64,000 nucleotides of DNA from Trichosphaerium sp. ATCC 40318 (Eukaryota > Discosea > Flabellinia > Trichosidae): assembly GCA_038496445.1 (NCBI GenBank), contig JALMLS010000621.1, positions 112,064 through 176,063 of the forward strand, in the 5' to 3' direction. Both the position numbers and the translations under genes were made by a program. The notes below the pieces were generated by a model that saw only the letters and a list, made by a program, of their open reading frames with translations, ran no database searches and was not told the origin of the DNA. Positions 50,435-63,160 of the stretch are shown here, piece after piece; position 1 is the stretch's first letter; each line of letters starts with the position of its first letter.

Positions 50435-50818
50435 TGTCGCTACAAATGGTATTATTATTTGTACTAACTTAGCGCAATCGCGGTTAAGTGTCAACGACTG
50501 CAGTGGTGAGGAAAGAGCGGCTGTAGTGATGGGAGGGAAAGATTATTTATTGTTAACACAAACTAAGTGAGTGTGTTTTGTGACACCAATCAGTATATTA
50601 TATTACGTTGTTATAATTACATTTAAAGTACATTATGCAGGTTTTCTTTCTGTGTAAATTTGTCAAAAATGGCTCGGTACAGCCGACATGCTACGCGCGC
50701 GTTTCAATGCGTCAGGATTAGCAAAAGGGACATATCATTTGGAGGAATTGCCTGGGTTATTCGTTTCACGCTTGCCGTTAGTTTGTTTGTGAGCCCAATA
50801 GCCGCAACTACACGAACC

Positions 50819-51884
50819 CTAGAACGTGGGTGAACATCGAACCGATCTAATGTACTGCTGGGATTTAATAAGTGAACGCACCTCATTGAGTGGACAACCA
50901 ACTCGAAGCTCATTACGTGCATATCGTTCTACGCAGCGGAGCATGTGAGAAAATTTATTATCGTCAGCTAGCACCTTGAAGCACAGAGGGCACTTTAATG
51001 GAGTGTTGACGGGTGGCGGCTGCTGAAAAGGCACAAGAGGCGGGATTTGCTGTTGAGTGTGACTGGGAAAGGAGGGTGGGGCAAATGCGTGCCCGCGTCT
51101 GAAATTCGGCACTGGCTGCAGGGTTTGTGTTGGAAGTGCATTGTTTGTGTGATTTGCAAATGGCAATGGAGAATACAAGTGCTGAGAAATTTTAGGTAAC
51201 GTCGTTGGAGTTGGGAGCAGAGAGCAGTACGCTACAGGGATCATAAACAAATGGTGTCACGCGCTTTCTTTGTTGTTGTTGGGTGATAAATGGTTTTTTG
51301 TCGGCACAGAGTTAGAGTGGCGCAAAAGTAAAAAATAAAGGGGTACCCAAAGTGGATGAGGATGATGGCGTAGCGTTTGACGTTGTGGAATTGGATTGTT
51401 TGTTGGTGCCTTGTATCGTGAATGAGTGTCTGGTGCGCTGGGGTGAGTGTTGTATATCTAGAGGATCATTAGTCAACGGACGAGCACACGTGGTCTGAAA
51501 ATGCTGCGTTTGGTAAATTGCCTTATTTTCTTGCGACTAATTATTTGGATCAGTCTTTAAGGCAAAGTGTTACGTAATAGGCGTATGTATGGCGAAAATA
51601 AAGTAGGAAAATAAAAAAAATGAGAAACATGTCTATGTCTGGCATCTTTACCAAAACCCATCATTAGTAGCGCAAAATGTTTGTACATACCTCTACAAGG
51701 CAATGCATGCTTTACACAGCGCGCACAGGGTCTAAATGGAGAGCAGGCGGTATGCGATTCTCTACAATGCTTGCATGCGCGTTTCACTTGTTTTCGCTTG
51801 CGTTTTTTGCTGGTAGCTACAACTTTTTACTGTACGCTACTGGAATGTATTGATTGTGTTGGTACCTTCTGTGTTATCGGCCAT
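50819..51884 (-). CDS. Zn2Cys6 binuclear-cluster DNA-binding protein with C-terminal C2HC finger
   Basis: Exon 1 (51884-51866) and exon 2 (51822-51691) give MADNTEVVATSKKRKRKQ followed by CKHCRESHTACSPFRPCARC and VKHALPC. The spacing is C-X2-C-X6-C-X5-C-X2-C-X6-C, exactly that of GAL4-type Zn2Cys6 domains, preceded by a basic nuclear-localisation-like run. The middle exons are Ser/Thr/Pro/Gln-rich and hard to place. The last exon (from ~51,220) has LKCPLCFKVLADDNKFSHML ending in RC, a C2HC-type finger (C-X2-C-X11-H-X3-C). The end may be the stop at 50819, or a further splice may extend to about 50,740. Zn2Cys6 proteins are sequence-specific transcription factors, chiefly in fungi. Confidence 0.75.
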
Positions 51885-52025
51885 CGCATGCGCACATAAG
51901 GTTATGAGTTCTTAGCTAATTTGGAACAGCGCCAAGCTTAAGTTGGCTACTGCTAAATTGTACTGCGACTAATTGTTTTTCGAGTATCGCTTGTTGTCGA
52001 ATATAACTTTGGTAGTAAACTAGCA

Positions 52026-53999
52026 ATGTCTGTAGTAGTAAATGGTTAGTTTTTTTTTTTTACCGTTTTTGTTTAGGCTTTTAGTATTTAGAATATTCAT
52101 GTGAACACTCTTCTAGATACACAAATTGTAGAACAACCTGAAGGAATTACTAATCAAGGTCAGGAAATTGAAAAATTAGACCTAAATACTCAGGCGGGTG
52201 CTACAACAACCCAAGAAAATCAAGTTGGGTTGGAGTCACAAAATCAGGTAGTTTTTTTTTTTTGTTCCGAAAAGGAATTAAATTACTAACTACCTCGTTT
52301 GGGTTAGGACCAGGAAAAACCCGGGTTAGAAAGCACTCAACAATCGGAAGCGACAGAGCATGTGAATACCATCAAAGATCAAATAGCACGCAATAAGAAA
52401 ACAAGGGCAGATAAAGGCCTCAGGCCTGAACAGGCACGTTTTGCAGCGTTTTTTTTGTACCCACAATCGTAGGTATTCGCATTTAGGGAGAACTAGTTTT
52501 GTCCGCATTTACAAGTTTTTGGACTAAACAAAGATTACCACTTACAAAAAGAGCAGATAGCCGATGAACAAAAGCGCCTTGCGCAAGTTGAAGCAAATAA
52601 ACGAGCCAAGGAGAAATTACAGAAGCGGATATCAGAAAATGTTGCCAAAAAGAAAGCGGAAAAAGAGGTAATATCCCATTTTGTAAAGGTTTGCGTGTCA
52701 TCGTAACAAAGTTGTACACAGGCCAGCCAATACAGTCCACGGGAAGATACAGGGTCTGTGTCAAACCTGAAGCTCATAATAGACAAGAACAAACAGCTAA
52801 AGGCGGAAAGGAGCCAAGCAGAACGGGAAGCTTCAATGGCCAAATATCAAGAGCAGCTAGCAGCTGAAGAGCGTGCTTCACATACACTAAAGGCGCAAAT
52901 TGAAGCTAACAGAAAAGCAAAATCGACCAAAGAGGAAGCGCAAAACGCTGAATCAATGGCCCGGTATCAAGAACAACTCGTTGCCGAAGATGAAGCCAAG
53001 CAACGACTAAAGCGCATTATCGAAGAAAGTAAGAAAGCTAACCAATCTGCAAAACATGCCGCTGAGCAAGCAACGTTAAGACAGTATCAAGAGCAGCTCA
53101 ACAGAGAGGAGGACGCAATAGTAGCGCTTAAACAGCGTATAGCAGCAAATAAAACAGCAAAAAGTCAGGATCCGGATCAAATCGCCAGCCTGGCGAGATA
53201 CCAGGAACAGCTCGCATCAGAGGAATCTGCGGTGGTGTCTCTCAAAGAACGCATTGCGGCTAACAAAGCAGCATCTGCTGCAAAAGAAGAGGCTACTGGA
53301 TGGGATAGCTATCAACAAAGTATGGCTGCCGAAGAACAGGCACTGGCTTCAATACGCCAGAGAATTGCACAAAACAAAGAAAGGACTAGTGCTGTTAAAC
53401 AGCAACATGAAGAAGCAATGATGGCAAGGCACCAAGAGCAACTCAAACAGGAAGAAGAAGCGTCTGCGGCTCTCAAAAAGCGCATTGCAGCGAATAAGGC
53501 AGCTAGTAACAAGCAAGAGACCGAGGCTGCGAAAATGGTGCGTTATCAAGCACAGCTGGATGCCGAGGAGGCAGCATTCACGGCGCTCAAGGAGCGGATT
53601 GCAGCTAATAAGAAAGCTAGCAACCGTTCGCAAGCTGAACAACAATCGGCTATGATGGCACGGTACCAAGAACAACTGGCTAATGAGGAGCAAGCAATGC
53701 AGACTTTGAAAAATCGTATTGCTACAAACAAAGAAGCAAGCAGCGCGAGTAAAGAGAGAGAACAAGCTGAACAAATGCGTAGATACCAAGAGCAATTGGC
53801 AGCAGAAGAAGAGGCAATAAATGCAATCAAACAGCGTATTGCAAACAACAAGCAGGCAAACGATGGATTTGAACAAAAACACCAGGCTGCAATGATGCAA
53901 CGCTACGAAGACCAACTAGCAGCAGAACAAGAATCTATAAACCGTCTAAAGAGCGTCATTGCAGAGAACAAGGCCAATAAAACAACAACAGACGAATAA
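52026..53999 (+). CDS. Coiled-coil protein with ten YQEQL repeats
   Basis: Exons 52026-52044, 52117-52247, 52308-52433, 52557-52667 and 52722-53999 give 554 residues. The third intron would be GC-AG (CAG|GCACGT) and 123 nt long, the least certain join. The N-terminal ~120 residues are Gln/Glu/Asn-rich. Residues ~165-554 are ten tandem repeats of ~38 residues with the core ARYQEQLAAEEEA followed by LKxRIAANKxAS. Heptad-like Leu/Ile/Tyr and dense Glu/Lys/Arg predict a continuous alpha-helical rod. No signal, membrane span or motor domain is visible. I do not recognise the family; a cytoskeletal or scaffold rod is a reasonable inference only. Confidence 0.85.
52830..53990 (+). repeat. Ten ~38-residue YQEQL coiled-coil repeats
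   Basis: All lie in one exon. Each unit runs xMARYQEQL, AxEExA, LKxRIAxNKxAS, then a variable 8-11 residue charged spacer. Repeat 5 is the outlier (SYQQSMAAEEQA), and the last ends in LKSVIAENKANK. The spacing of ~114 nt is regular. Confidence 0.85.
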
Positions 54000-54054
54000 T
54001 TTGTTTTCTCGAGAAAACAACGTGTTTTTTTATTGCCTGCGGTCACCACGTTAT

Positions 54055-57000
54055 TTACTGCTTATACTTTTGGCTCTCATATTCCCTATTGAGCTTGTGT
54101 CCGTTGAGGTAACGGAAATTGTGTTTGACATATGGCATTGAATTCCAGCCAAAGAGTAGTACATTACCAATAAAAGGTCTCATGATGAGGGCAACAATCG
54201 CAATGCCACATCCCCAGAAGAGTGCCAGTGTCTGCATAAGAAAAAAAAAACCTTTAGGGACGAATAGACCTCATAATGTACAAAAAGTCGTACCACACGT
54301 GCTACATTGAATAGCAAGAGATTGTTGAGGAGCACCACAGCGTACGTTGTGAATTTTTCGATTTTCTTCTGACCTTCTTCTTCATTCGGATTGCTAGGTC
54401 CAAACATAAGCCATTCATTTCACATGGTTTCAGCCTTTATAAGGGCTGTACGTACTGTAGGATAGTGGCTTTGAGGACGACAATATCACAGACGAGTGCC
54501 TTGAACGCGGAGAGTATTTTTTGTCCAAGGAGAAGCGGTATGAAGAAGTTACCAAAATTCCAAAGGCCGTATTTTGAGTACTCCACCACCTGCCAGATAA
54601 AAACGGCTACACATCGACTCATGTTAGTTTATGGACAAGAGATGATAGCGTACCAAGCATTACGACTTGCGTAATGAATCTCAAGGGCGTGACAAATGCG
54701 AAGAAGAAGTATCTAAAAATGATGAACAGACCTGCCTGCATCAGAACAAAGGCGCCCATGAACACCAACCAGAATTGCATGTGAGGATACACGAAGAAAT
54801 ACGATGCCTACAGTACAGTGAGTTGTTGACGTTTGATGTGGGTGTGGTAGATAATGTTGAGTGACGTACGCCACACCAAAAACATAGCCATCCGAAATCT
54901 ACGAAAAAGCTGACAACAGCGCCTAATTTAGTTGAAGGAAGCCCTTCAGTGTCCTTGACAGCCCAGAATTCAGACCAGTCACTGAGAGTCTAGACAGGGC
55001 AGGTTAGATGGAATAAATGAAGCGCGTGATAGAATGGTTGTTCGCACCTTTTGGGTTGGAGGCACCCACTCCTTGTAAGACACTTCGCGTTTGATATTAG
55101 ACGTCCAAATAATGAATTCGCGTATGTCCTCAACCAAATCTACACAATCCAGAAATTAGAAAAAGAATACATAATTTGACCACGCAAGCAGGTGCCAGTA
55201 CAACAGTGCATGCGTACCGAGCAGAGTATTTCGTCGCAATGTGGGGTTGAATATCTAGCAGGAAGCAGGTTGTTAGCGTTGACGTTAGGGATTGTAGTGC
55301 AAGACACATCAGTACCATTGGCGCCAGGAATATGGACAAGATGAGAACGAATATCATGATTAGAGGCAAGTTTCCACCATGTAGAGATGTCGACACACTT
55401 GACGTTGATGTAATTAGTCGAGTGTTAACATGACTGTGTTGTACCTGATGTAAGTGATGACAATGAGAAGGATATCGAATGTTGGGTATATGTGCGTTAT
55501 GGCGTAGTTCTCGAACAGATCAACAAAGGAAGACCTGTAAATGGCGAGTCCACGGCCAGTGTTGATGTGTGCTGGTGAATAGGCGTGGGTAAACTATGTT
55601 AAGGGTACAGTAGCGTACCTCCTCTTCCGGTGTGTATTGATCGTACAAAAGCCATATATTTAGTCTGTGACTGAAATAGATAGATTATTGTCGAAAGAGG
55701 GACGAACAACAACGTCTGAAGGATGCCCATAAACAGTCCATATTCTACCTAAAGGCAAGGATAAATGAGAACAACATTGGTAACTGCTTGCTGTGTGACG
55801 TACAAAGAACTCTACAACGAGAGGGATGACGGTAGAGTAACCAGCATGTATCAGCCACTCTGAACCAAACATCACTATTCAAATGTCAACGACGTATCGG
55901 ATGGGGAGGGGCACAAAGTAGGAACGTACTGTGCGAGTAAGCTCTTAAGGATTCGCCTTGAAGGGACAGTAGCAATAAAGTCATCAAGTACCACTGTTTG
56001 TTATTGGTTAGTTCAGAGAGTATTAGGTTGGAGGCAGCGTAAGTACCTTGATTGAGAACATCATTATCGCTATCGTTGTGAAATGACCTGATATGCCAAA
56101 GAAGAATAAGAACCTGTGAATAAAGTCGAGACGGTCCATCAGCGCATATGTGTCACGTGATCTCATAATGCCCGGATTTCCCAACGAAATCTTAGCGTCG
56201 AAGGTGGACATATTTGCCAATCCGGTCTCACGTCCTAGATGCAAAAGACGTTTAGCAAGCCAAATGATGCGCTTCTTAATTTGTTTCTATGTACCTTTGA
56301 AGACTTGCATGTGTTCCAGATGTTTTGTGTGTTCGCTGTACTTTTTGGCTTCTATGCCAGCGAATACATCCTCCGACACGTGTATATCTGGCGAACACTT
56401 GCTCAACCCAAAGTGCGCTGTTGCCCAAGGTGCTAAAAGAGTGTCAACCTCAAACAGCCAGAAGGTGAGTTTACCGTGGAATACATCTGGATGGCCGTAG
56501 TGCAGACGGACGCCGAGATCAGAGTATATACGAAGAACCTACAGAAATGGTTGTAAGATATGAGATAATAAATAATACTGATGAATCTTTTCTTTTTTTT
56601 GTAGCTCTTACGATTGTACCAAAAGACCATTCTTGGTATGCATGGCATTTTGCGACTGTGCCCATCTCCTTGATTGACGTTGAGACACTTGGATGTTTTG
56701 TTCATTAATGATGGGTACCTTTGTGAAGATGTACTCGCGACTTCCAATGATACGATATCGCACTTTGGACCCACCTAGGCTTCGTCACATTCAAGCGGGG
56801 TTGTGAATATCAATTGAATTACCTTCTTTCAGTTTAAAGTCGTTGAGCAGAAGAGGCATCTAGGCAACAACTCTTAATAACCACGGAAATTCTGTACAGA
56901 ACGAATTACCTTGAGATACTCTGGTGCATCAGCACCTTGATTGGCATCCAGCACTTGGATGAAATTGGCCCAGGCAAAGGTCATGCCATTGCTCTGGTTC

Positions 57001-60000
57001 ATTGATTTACCCTGGACTGTTCTTTTGTTCGGTGCGGAAACACGGAGTTTGTACTGTCGTGGAAGGAACGATTCGACACATATCTTGTTATTTCTCTATC
57101 CTATCGGTTAGTAACGCTGTTTTTAAGAAAAGGGTCCTTGGCCACAAGCGTACATGATCCCACGACAATAGGCATGTTGCAAAGTCGTAAGCTCTAGGTA
57201 TTGCATTGAAGGTGGCTCTGTGTGCCTTGGCCAGCTTATTCATTTCTGCCCTCTCAAAGTTGATGACGATCTAGTACTCAATTAGAACAAGATCGGTGCC
57301 ACCTTGCTTTTAAAGGAGCATCACGTACACGTAGACTCTTGTACTTTCTGAGAAAGTAGTGGTACGATTCAGAGTCTTGTCCAAAAGTTTCTACATAACG
57401 CTGTGCCGCCAATATAACTTGAGCTTTTGGAGGGGAGTGAGTCTAGTTCATTGGCTCCTACTATCAGCGTACCTTTTGAGGCGGCATAGCGTTCTGCATT
57501 CTCCCAACGCTTTGCTTCATTACGATTCTCCCAATCTTGGGTGTAGGCGAGGAGTGTAAGTGCATGATAGTATGAATCTGCGCCTTGAATAGTTTTTTCT
57601 ACATACTGTTTTTGGTTAGTCAACACCCACTGATAGCTTCACAACGGGGTCCCGGTAACAAGACGGATTCGTACCTGATCTCGGTAACACATCCAGGTCG
57701 TAGCCTCTTCAATCAGCCATTTGTACCATCGTTCCTATAATGATAATGGGTTGGTGTAAAAGAGACAAAAAGTGAGGAGGGACAAGGTTTACCTTTTGAG
57801 GGTTGCCCTTGAACTTATCTGAAAATTGCCATTGCGTGTACTTGTCCATGATAATGTGTTCAAGTTGCTCCACAGTTTCCTTGTCAGCGTCCTTGTGATT
57901 ACCGACGCGCTCCTTGAAGTTGAGCCACATTTCAGGATATCTAGAGACCATGTGTTCAAACTCGTCCTGGTGGTGGTCACGACATAAGTAATCAAATACA
58001 ATTTGCGGTTGTGCCTCATTTGGCTCTCGCTTGACGTACTCTAAACTGCCATTTGAATCTTAATTTATCCGCGTATGTTGGAATGAGAATATTCAGCGAA
58101 GGTATCTTCTCAATTGGTAGTATGCGACCTTGCAAACGTGTTAGAAGCAGTACAAACTTTGTTGGTATATCATTCATCATTTTTAAGTGTTTTCAGTGCA
58201 GACGGACGTCGAACTGACCTGCAGGTTGTTGTAATTGCAATGAAGAAAGCCAGAATGAGATGTGTTGTTTCGCGCTAGGTGACGGTTTGAGCGCAAGTAA
58301 TAACAATCTTTTTATAGCGCTGTGTGGGTGCGTACTCATGAGAGACGATCTTGGATGAGTCGATGATCCATTTTCCGTCCTTGGCTCCCTTTAATCCAAG
58401 CAACTTTTCGCGTTCTAAATCTGAAATGTAATCCTGGAGGTTGATGGTAAGTATTGAGTGCGAGAACCCAAATAGAAGCAGCACCTTGGCACGCCATTTG
58501 TCAACGACCCAGAGCCAAATACACTCTGCCATCTCTTGTGCAACGTCTGTACCACTCTCTTGAGAGCTAGCGACCATTTTGGCCAGTACGTCTTCTGGTA
58601 GTAATTTGAGTTTAATAGAAGAAAACAATTCGCTGTGAGTCAGCTTAATGTTCATGGATGGTCCCTGTGTCTGGTAGCCTCTCACCCAACCAGCTAGCGA
58701 AAGTACTACAATGAATGCCAGCTAATGGCGTAAGCGGTAGCACTAATTTACGTGTTTGTGTACGCCGTAGTCCATGGCAATTGCAAGAGCTATCGTAGAG
58801 CCAACTACAAATGTTGTCATCTAATAGCCGTAAATATTCTTGAGTACTTGTGGTAAACAATAATTCTTACGTAACATAATAGATACTGTGTATCCAACCT
58901 AGGCAAATCCATAAGATTATGACATGTCTTGGTAAATGGCTTTTTTCTGCGTGCCAGCTAGCGTAGTGGCCAGTAGTTTGTGTGCTCCCATGAAATCCGC
59001 AGAGCTCGCCGTTGACTACTGTGCTTATGGAGGGTACTATCAATCCGTATTCGTACGCCTGTCAGAAGTCAGAACCACGAATAAATTAAGAATTTTAAAA
59101 TAGTTTTCTTAAGGCGGGGGTACCATAGTTGTGATAACGATTACACAAAAGAAAACCACGCGGAAGAAGTATCGCTTCTTCCAAGAGCACATGCCGGAAC
59201 ATTTGGCCTAAATCAAACCGTTTTTAGCTTTTACTTCATGTTGCAACGCTAGAGACTCACATCTTGTGCAGTGCCGGAAGGAGAGAACGGAAAGGACTCT
59301 GGGATGAGGCACACCACAATGCGGACTATTAAGTAGTATGGTCCAAACTTGACCAGGGACCAGTGGAACCGCACAAGCACACTCTGAGATTTGATGTCCT
59401 TTGGCGGAAAAACAGCAGCGCCCAGAGCTAGAATAACAACCGCGCCTAACGTGGTGACAATAAGTACCAAATCGTTCCAGAATAGCACGCACTCAGCGGT
59501 GGAATCAACTTGAGGAATAGCCGTGCACGAAGGAAATTATCCATGCGCTTGAAGAAATTGACTCGGAAAAGCGCAAACCGCAATATCCAGTCGTTCAGAA
59601 CGAACAACAAGCACACGATCATATCAACCAAAGTGAAGAGTGCAATACCTACAGTAGAAGTTGAGCGTTTACTATAAGTTGTTGTATCAGCAGTGAGTAC
59701 CCTGGAATGGAAAACCAGCAATGTTGACAGTCATGAAATCCAGTTTTGTAAAATTAACAAGCCAGTTTAGTTTCTTAATGCACATCATGAGGAGTACGAA
59801 GATATTATGTATGGTAACTTACTGACTCGTACGTGAAGTAGAGCATTGCAACACACCACATTTTGAACATGATGAAGCTGTCACAATACTTTAAAATTAA
59901 AAAGTACAAACTCCATTTAGGTGGCTCGATATACGTCTTTTTGATCTCCTGTAGGTTAAACCTTCCGCACTCATCAATGTCATCCAATCACGGTATCAGT

Positions 60001-61137
60001 ATTAAGCACCAAACACAAGCTCTCGTACCGAAATTGAGTTTATCATCTCCTACATACAGTGTCAGTGGTTAAGGAGACGTGATTTTGAAGTAAACCAACA
60101 GCACCTTTGATGAATTCAGCAATGCCCTTCTTCACTTCAGGTACATCAACGTGTGGTGGTACAATAGATCCTTTATTGCTTGGCCTAGCGCCTTCTCTAG
60201 GGGAAGGGGGCTTGTAAATCAGGTGACTTTAATGCCATTGTATTAGCAGAGATACAAAACGATGGAGGGCGTGCATTAGCTTGTTTGTATCTGAGAAATA
60301 GTTGTTGTTTTTTGCAGCATTTCTGTGCATGTGAAACAATTGGACTATGCGGCCAGGACATGTGCGCACGTGTTCTGATAATCCCTACAGTTGAAGTATA
60401 TATGTGAATGGATTTTTAGTGATGTTATTGTTACCCAAATAGTTTCGTAGAGTATCTAACCGACGGTTATTTAATCCACACAATACAGATAATGTAAATT
60501 GCAAGCGTCAGAAGAAAAGCTGCTTACCAAATCGCGGAGCTTGGCTTGTTCGTCCTTATCCAAACCTCCATTGGTGTAAAAGTCTCTATGAATGTATATT
60601 AAGCGGCAAAAAGGGGGTTCGAATGGCGGAGCGGTACCTGGTCTTCGCTTCTTTTGGATAATGCGTCTTTAGCCAGTGGAAGTATCCAGCTGCTTGAAAT
60701 ATTTGTATCCATTCTGCGCTTATTTGCGATTTTAAAGCTTCCATATCTTCACGAACGTCTCCAAATTTTTTCTTGTACTTGTCAACCGCAATATCGAAAC
60801 TTTTGTGTATCTGTTCCCGATTCAGCTAGGCACCTAGAGTTAGGTACCGCCTAATATGATAGCATCGCACCCATTCTGTGTTGTTGCTGGCAGCGTCACC
60901 TTGTAATCGCATGTTGTCTCGACCCTTTTAGGTGGTAATTAATTACGTGTTGCGCGCACGGTTCTCGAGTTTTCAAGACAAACCTGTACTCCATCTATAG
61001 GCAATCTTTCCACAGCTCCATCACCCACGTGTTTCTGTCTTGGGCTTAGTGATTGCTCTTAAAGTGTAATGGAGTCATACCGACCGTCTACGAGCCTTCT
61101 TTTGTTTTTTACGCATAATTCTGTTGCCATTCTCCAT
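54055..61137 (-). CDS. 1,3-beta-glucan synthase (GT48, callose-synthase/FKS-like)
   Basis: A membrane enzyme that makes 1,3-beta-glucan from UDP-glucose for the wall. ATG 61137 begins MENGNRIMRKKQKKARRR; an upstream exon cannot be excluded. The N-terminal cytosolic part includes DVREDMEALKSQISAEW and is followed by a first membrane block (KTYIEPPKWSLYFLILKY, IVCLLFVLNDWILRF, RIVVCLIPESFPFSP). The GT48 region: NILIPTYADKLRFKWQF; YPEMWLNFKERVG; YYHALTLLAY; MNQSNGMTFAWANFIQVLDA (for xNQNHAxxFxRGExIQxxDA); GSREYIFTK; RLHYGHPDVF; HVSEDVFAG; GRETGLANMSTFDAKISLG; and SRDTYALMDRLDF. A second block of helices follows to the stop at 54055. More than 20 exons. Several catalytic-region residues differ from the plant and fungal consensus, so it is divergent; family membership is secure. 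Confidence 0.85.
56153..56160. promoter_or_regulatory. TCACGTGA palindrome
   Basis: Inside a glucan synthase exon (encoding part of SRDTYAL), so here it may be coincidental. Confidence 0.25.
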
Positions 61138-61729
61138 GTCTTCAGATTTACCATATGCTTTATCCCCTATGTCCAATGACACGGCCTATCGCAAATCAGA
61201 AAACGGTGTTGAAGTTTCACGCACGGTCGAGTGTCGAGAACGTCTTCTTGCCTTGTGGTTTTCGTTAGTGCAGCTACAAACTATTGTCGTACGCGCTTGG
61301 TAGCGGGTAGCTGTTTTTACCGTCGTGGTCGTTAGGTATTAGCAACCTGTCTTGAGCATGCCTGGTGCCTGCCATCGGTATTTTCTGAAACACGTGTTTA
61401 TTTTCAGGTGTAGCTTGTCTTCACACAACGAATTTTGGATATGGTGTAGCTGTTTGTTACAGATATAATTGGATTGGTACGAATTGACAAGTATTGACTT
61501 GATAAACCACAATGAGCGTATAAGATTGACTGTATAAGCGCTAGCGAGAAAATTTAGCCAAATTCTCACGGCATTATCACGTGATGTCGGATAAAGTGAC
61601 TAGGCCTCATACGCTTATTTATGCGTAGAAAAGGAGACCTAGCGTATTTACAAGGTCGTTTGTGGAGTTATACCAGAAAGGGGATATTATAACTTCTTAC
61701 ATGAGTTTTCGCTCAACCTTAACACCTCA
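61138..61729. promoter_or_regulatory. Divergent region upstream of the glucan synthase gene
   Basis: May contain promoters for the glucan synthase (leftward) and the 96-codon ORF (rightward). It holds the TCACGTGA palindrome at 61577-61584. An additional 5' exon of the synthase may lie here, but I cannot place one. Confidence 0.35.
61577..61584. promoter_or_regulatory. TCACGTGA palindrome
   Basis: In the region upstream of the glucan synthase gene. Confidence 0.4.
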
Positions 61730-62020
61730 ATGACAACAGCTACAAAGAGAGTACATTACGACGCACTAAAATTACGTAAAAATTTCCAAAGTCCAACGCT
61801 TTTACGTGCGCTTCATGATACCTACACACCTTTACCACGTAATTACACATCACCTTGGTATTTTAGACCAAATGGCTCTTTAACAGTTTTGTTTAATACC
61901 AAATTTCACGCCTGTATACGTTGTATTGGCATCTCTGCAGATAAACAACACCAACAGATAACATGTCTTTTCTGTACAGTTTCAAATTATTTTTGTTTTG
62001 ATTCCTATTTACATTTTTGA
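61730..62020 (+). CDS. Hypothetical 96-residue ORF
   Basis: Reads MTTATKRVHYDALKLRKN then LPRNYTSPWYFRPNGSL. The first 60 residues look protein-like (basic, balanced composition). The C-terminal part (CIRCIGIS...CLFCTVSNYFCF) is Cys/Phe-rich and could be read-through into an intron or UTR. No family recognised. It is followed by an A/T-rich tail with AATAAA-like sequence near 62,040. Confidence 0.35.
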   Translation: MTTATKRVHYDALKLRKNFQSPTLLRALHDTYTPLPRNYTSPWYFRPNGSLTVLFNTKFHACIRCIGISADKQHQQITCLFCTVSNYFCFDSYLHF

Positions 62021-62361
62021 CACTATGTAGTAAACAACAGCAATAAAAATGTTCTTTGTTTCTGAAACAAAGAAATATGTAAATTCCCTGCTTGTAATTG
62101 GTTTTCTACATTGTAAAGTTATCATCCTTGTCATGATTGTCACTTATATTGGTATTTCTTTAGTAATAGCACTGCCATTGTAAAGAGGATGCAAATTAAT
62201 GTCTTTATCAGGGCTAAACAAGGCTTTGCCTTAAATATAAAGGCATTTTTCAAAATCAAGCATTCATGGCAAAAATCAGGCATTCAAAAATGTCAAATGC
62301 CTAATTTTGCAAAGGCAATAGCAACAAAAAGAAAAGCAAGCATTGAAATAAAGCTTTATTG

Positions 62362-62409
62362 GGCATTGTCTTAATTGTTGCAATGGTTTGTTTTTTTTTA
62401 GACAATGCC
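62362..62409. repeat. 9-bp inverted repeat GGCATTGTC / GACAATGCC
   Basis: Arms at 62362-62370 and 62401-62409 with a 30-nt T-rich spacer, within a cluster of related AGGCATT motifs. Confidence 0.5.
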
Positions 62410-63138
62410 TGCCCTAGTTTTTTTATGCATTGCCAGCCTTAAATTTACAGGCAATAACTAGGCATTGGTTGTGTACACATTGTACATTAATGGTACATTG
62501 GTTTAAGGTAAGTTTCCACCACACCAACACTTTCTGACATTTTTTTCCATTTACTACTGACAATTTATATAGACAATATCACCACACACTTTAGTATTTT
62601 ATGGTTTCTAATGAAAGTATTGTAATTTGAACCACAGCACCCAAATGCATCTATGACAGGAGTACAGGTACTTTACACCATTTTTCAGTCCATGAAAAGT
62701 ATACCAATAATTTGTTAATTTTTTTTTCTAGCTAGGGGTGATCCCAAATAGTAATCCAGCGATTCCAAATAGTAATGGATCACTTTTTGGAATTGCAGGT
62801 TTACTATTTCAAAGTACACGCATTTTATGGAGAATGCGTGTATCTGTTGTACTAAATAAAGCAAGCCTCACATGATACAAATGAAGTCATTGAGTCCTTT
62901 CATACTTTCTTTTACTTTTATTTGTCTGTGTTGCATCAAGCGACCCAATCGCAGATACATTGATGTCAAAAGGGTTTACATAGGAGTTGCACCTACCACT
63001 CTCAATGGGAAGACAGGATGCCACCTATTAGGCGGACCATAATTGTGCAGTTATGACCCAGCTGCCTGAAAGGAGTGATCAGGTCAAGTTGTAAAAGCTG
63101 ACCAAGTTTGTTGATGGTTGATAATAATGTTAGCTGGG

Positions 63139-63160
63139 ATGAGCGCTTGCAGGCGCTCAT
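63139..63160. repeat. Perfect 8-bp hairpin ATGAGCGC-TTGCAG-GCGCTCAT
   Basis: Arms 63139-63146 and 63153-63160 with a 6-nt loop. GC-rich against an AT-rich background. Function unknown. Confidence 0.6.

Noticed and set aside
53349-53915. 188-codon leftward ORF
   Set aside because: Antisense of the coiled-coil repeats; Leu/Cys/Phe-rich composition is what the complement of that repeat gives.
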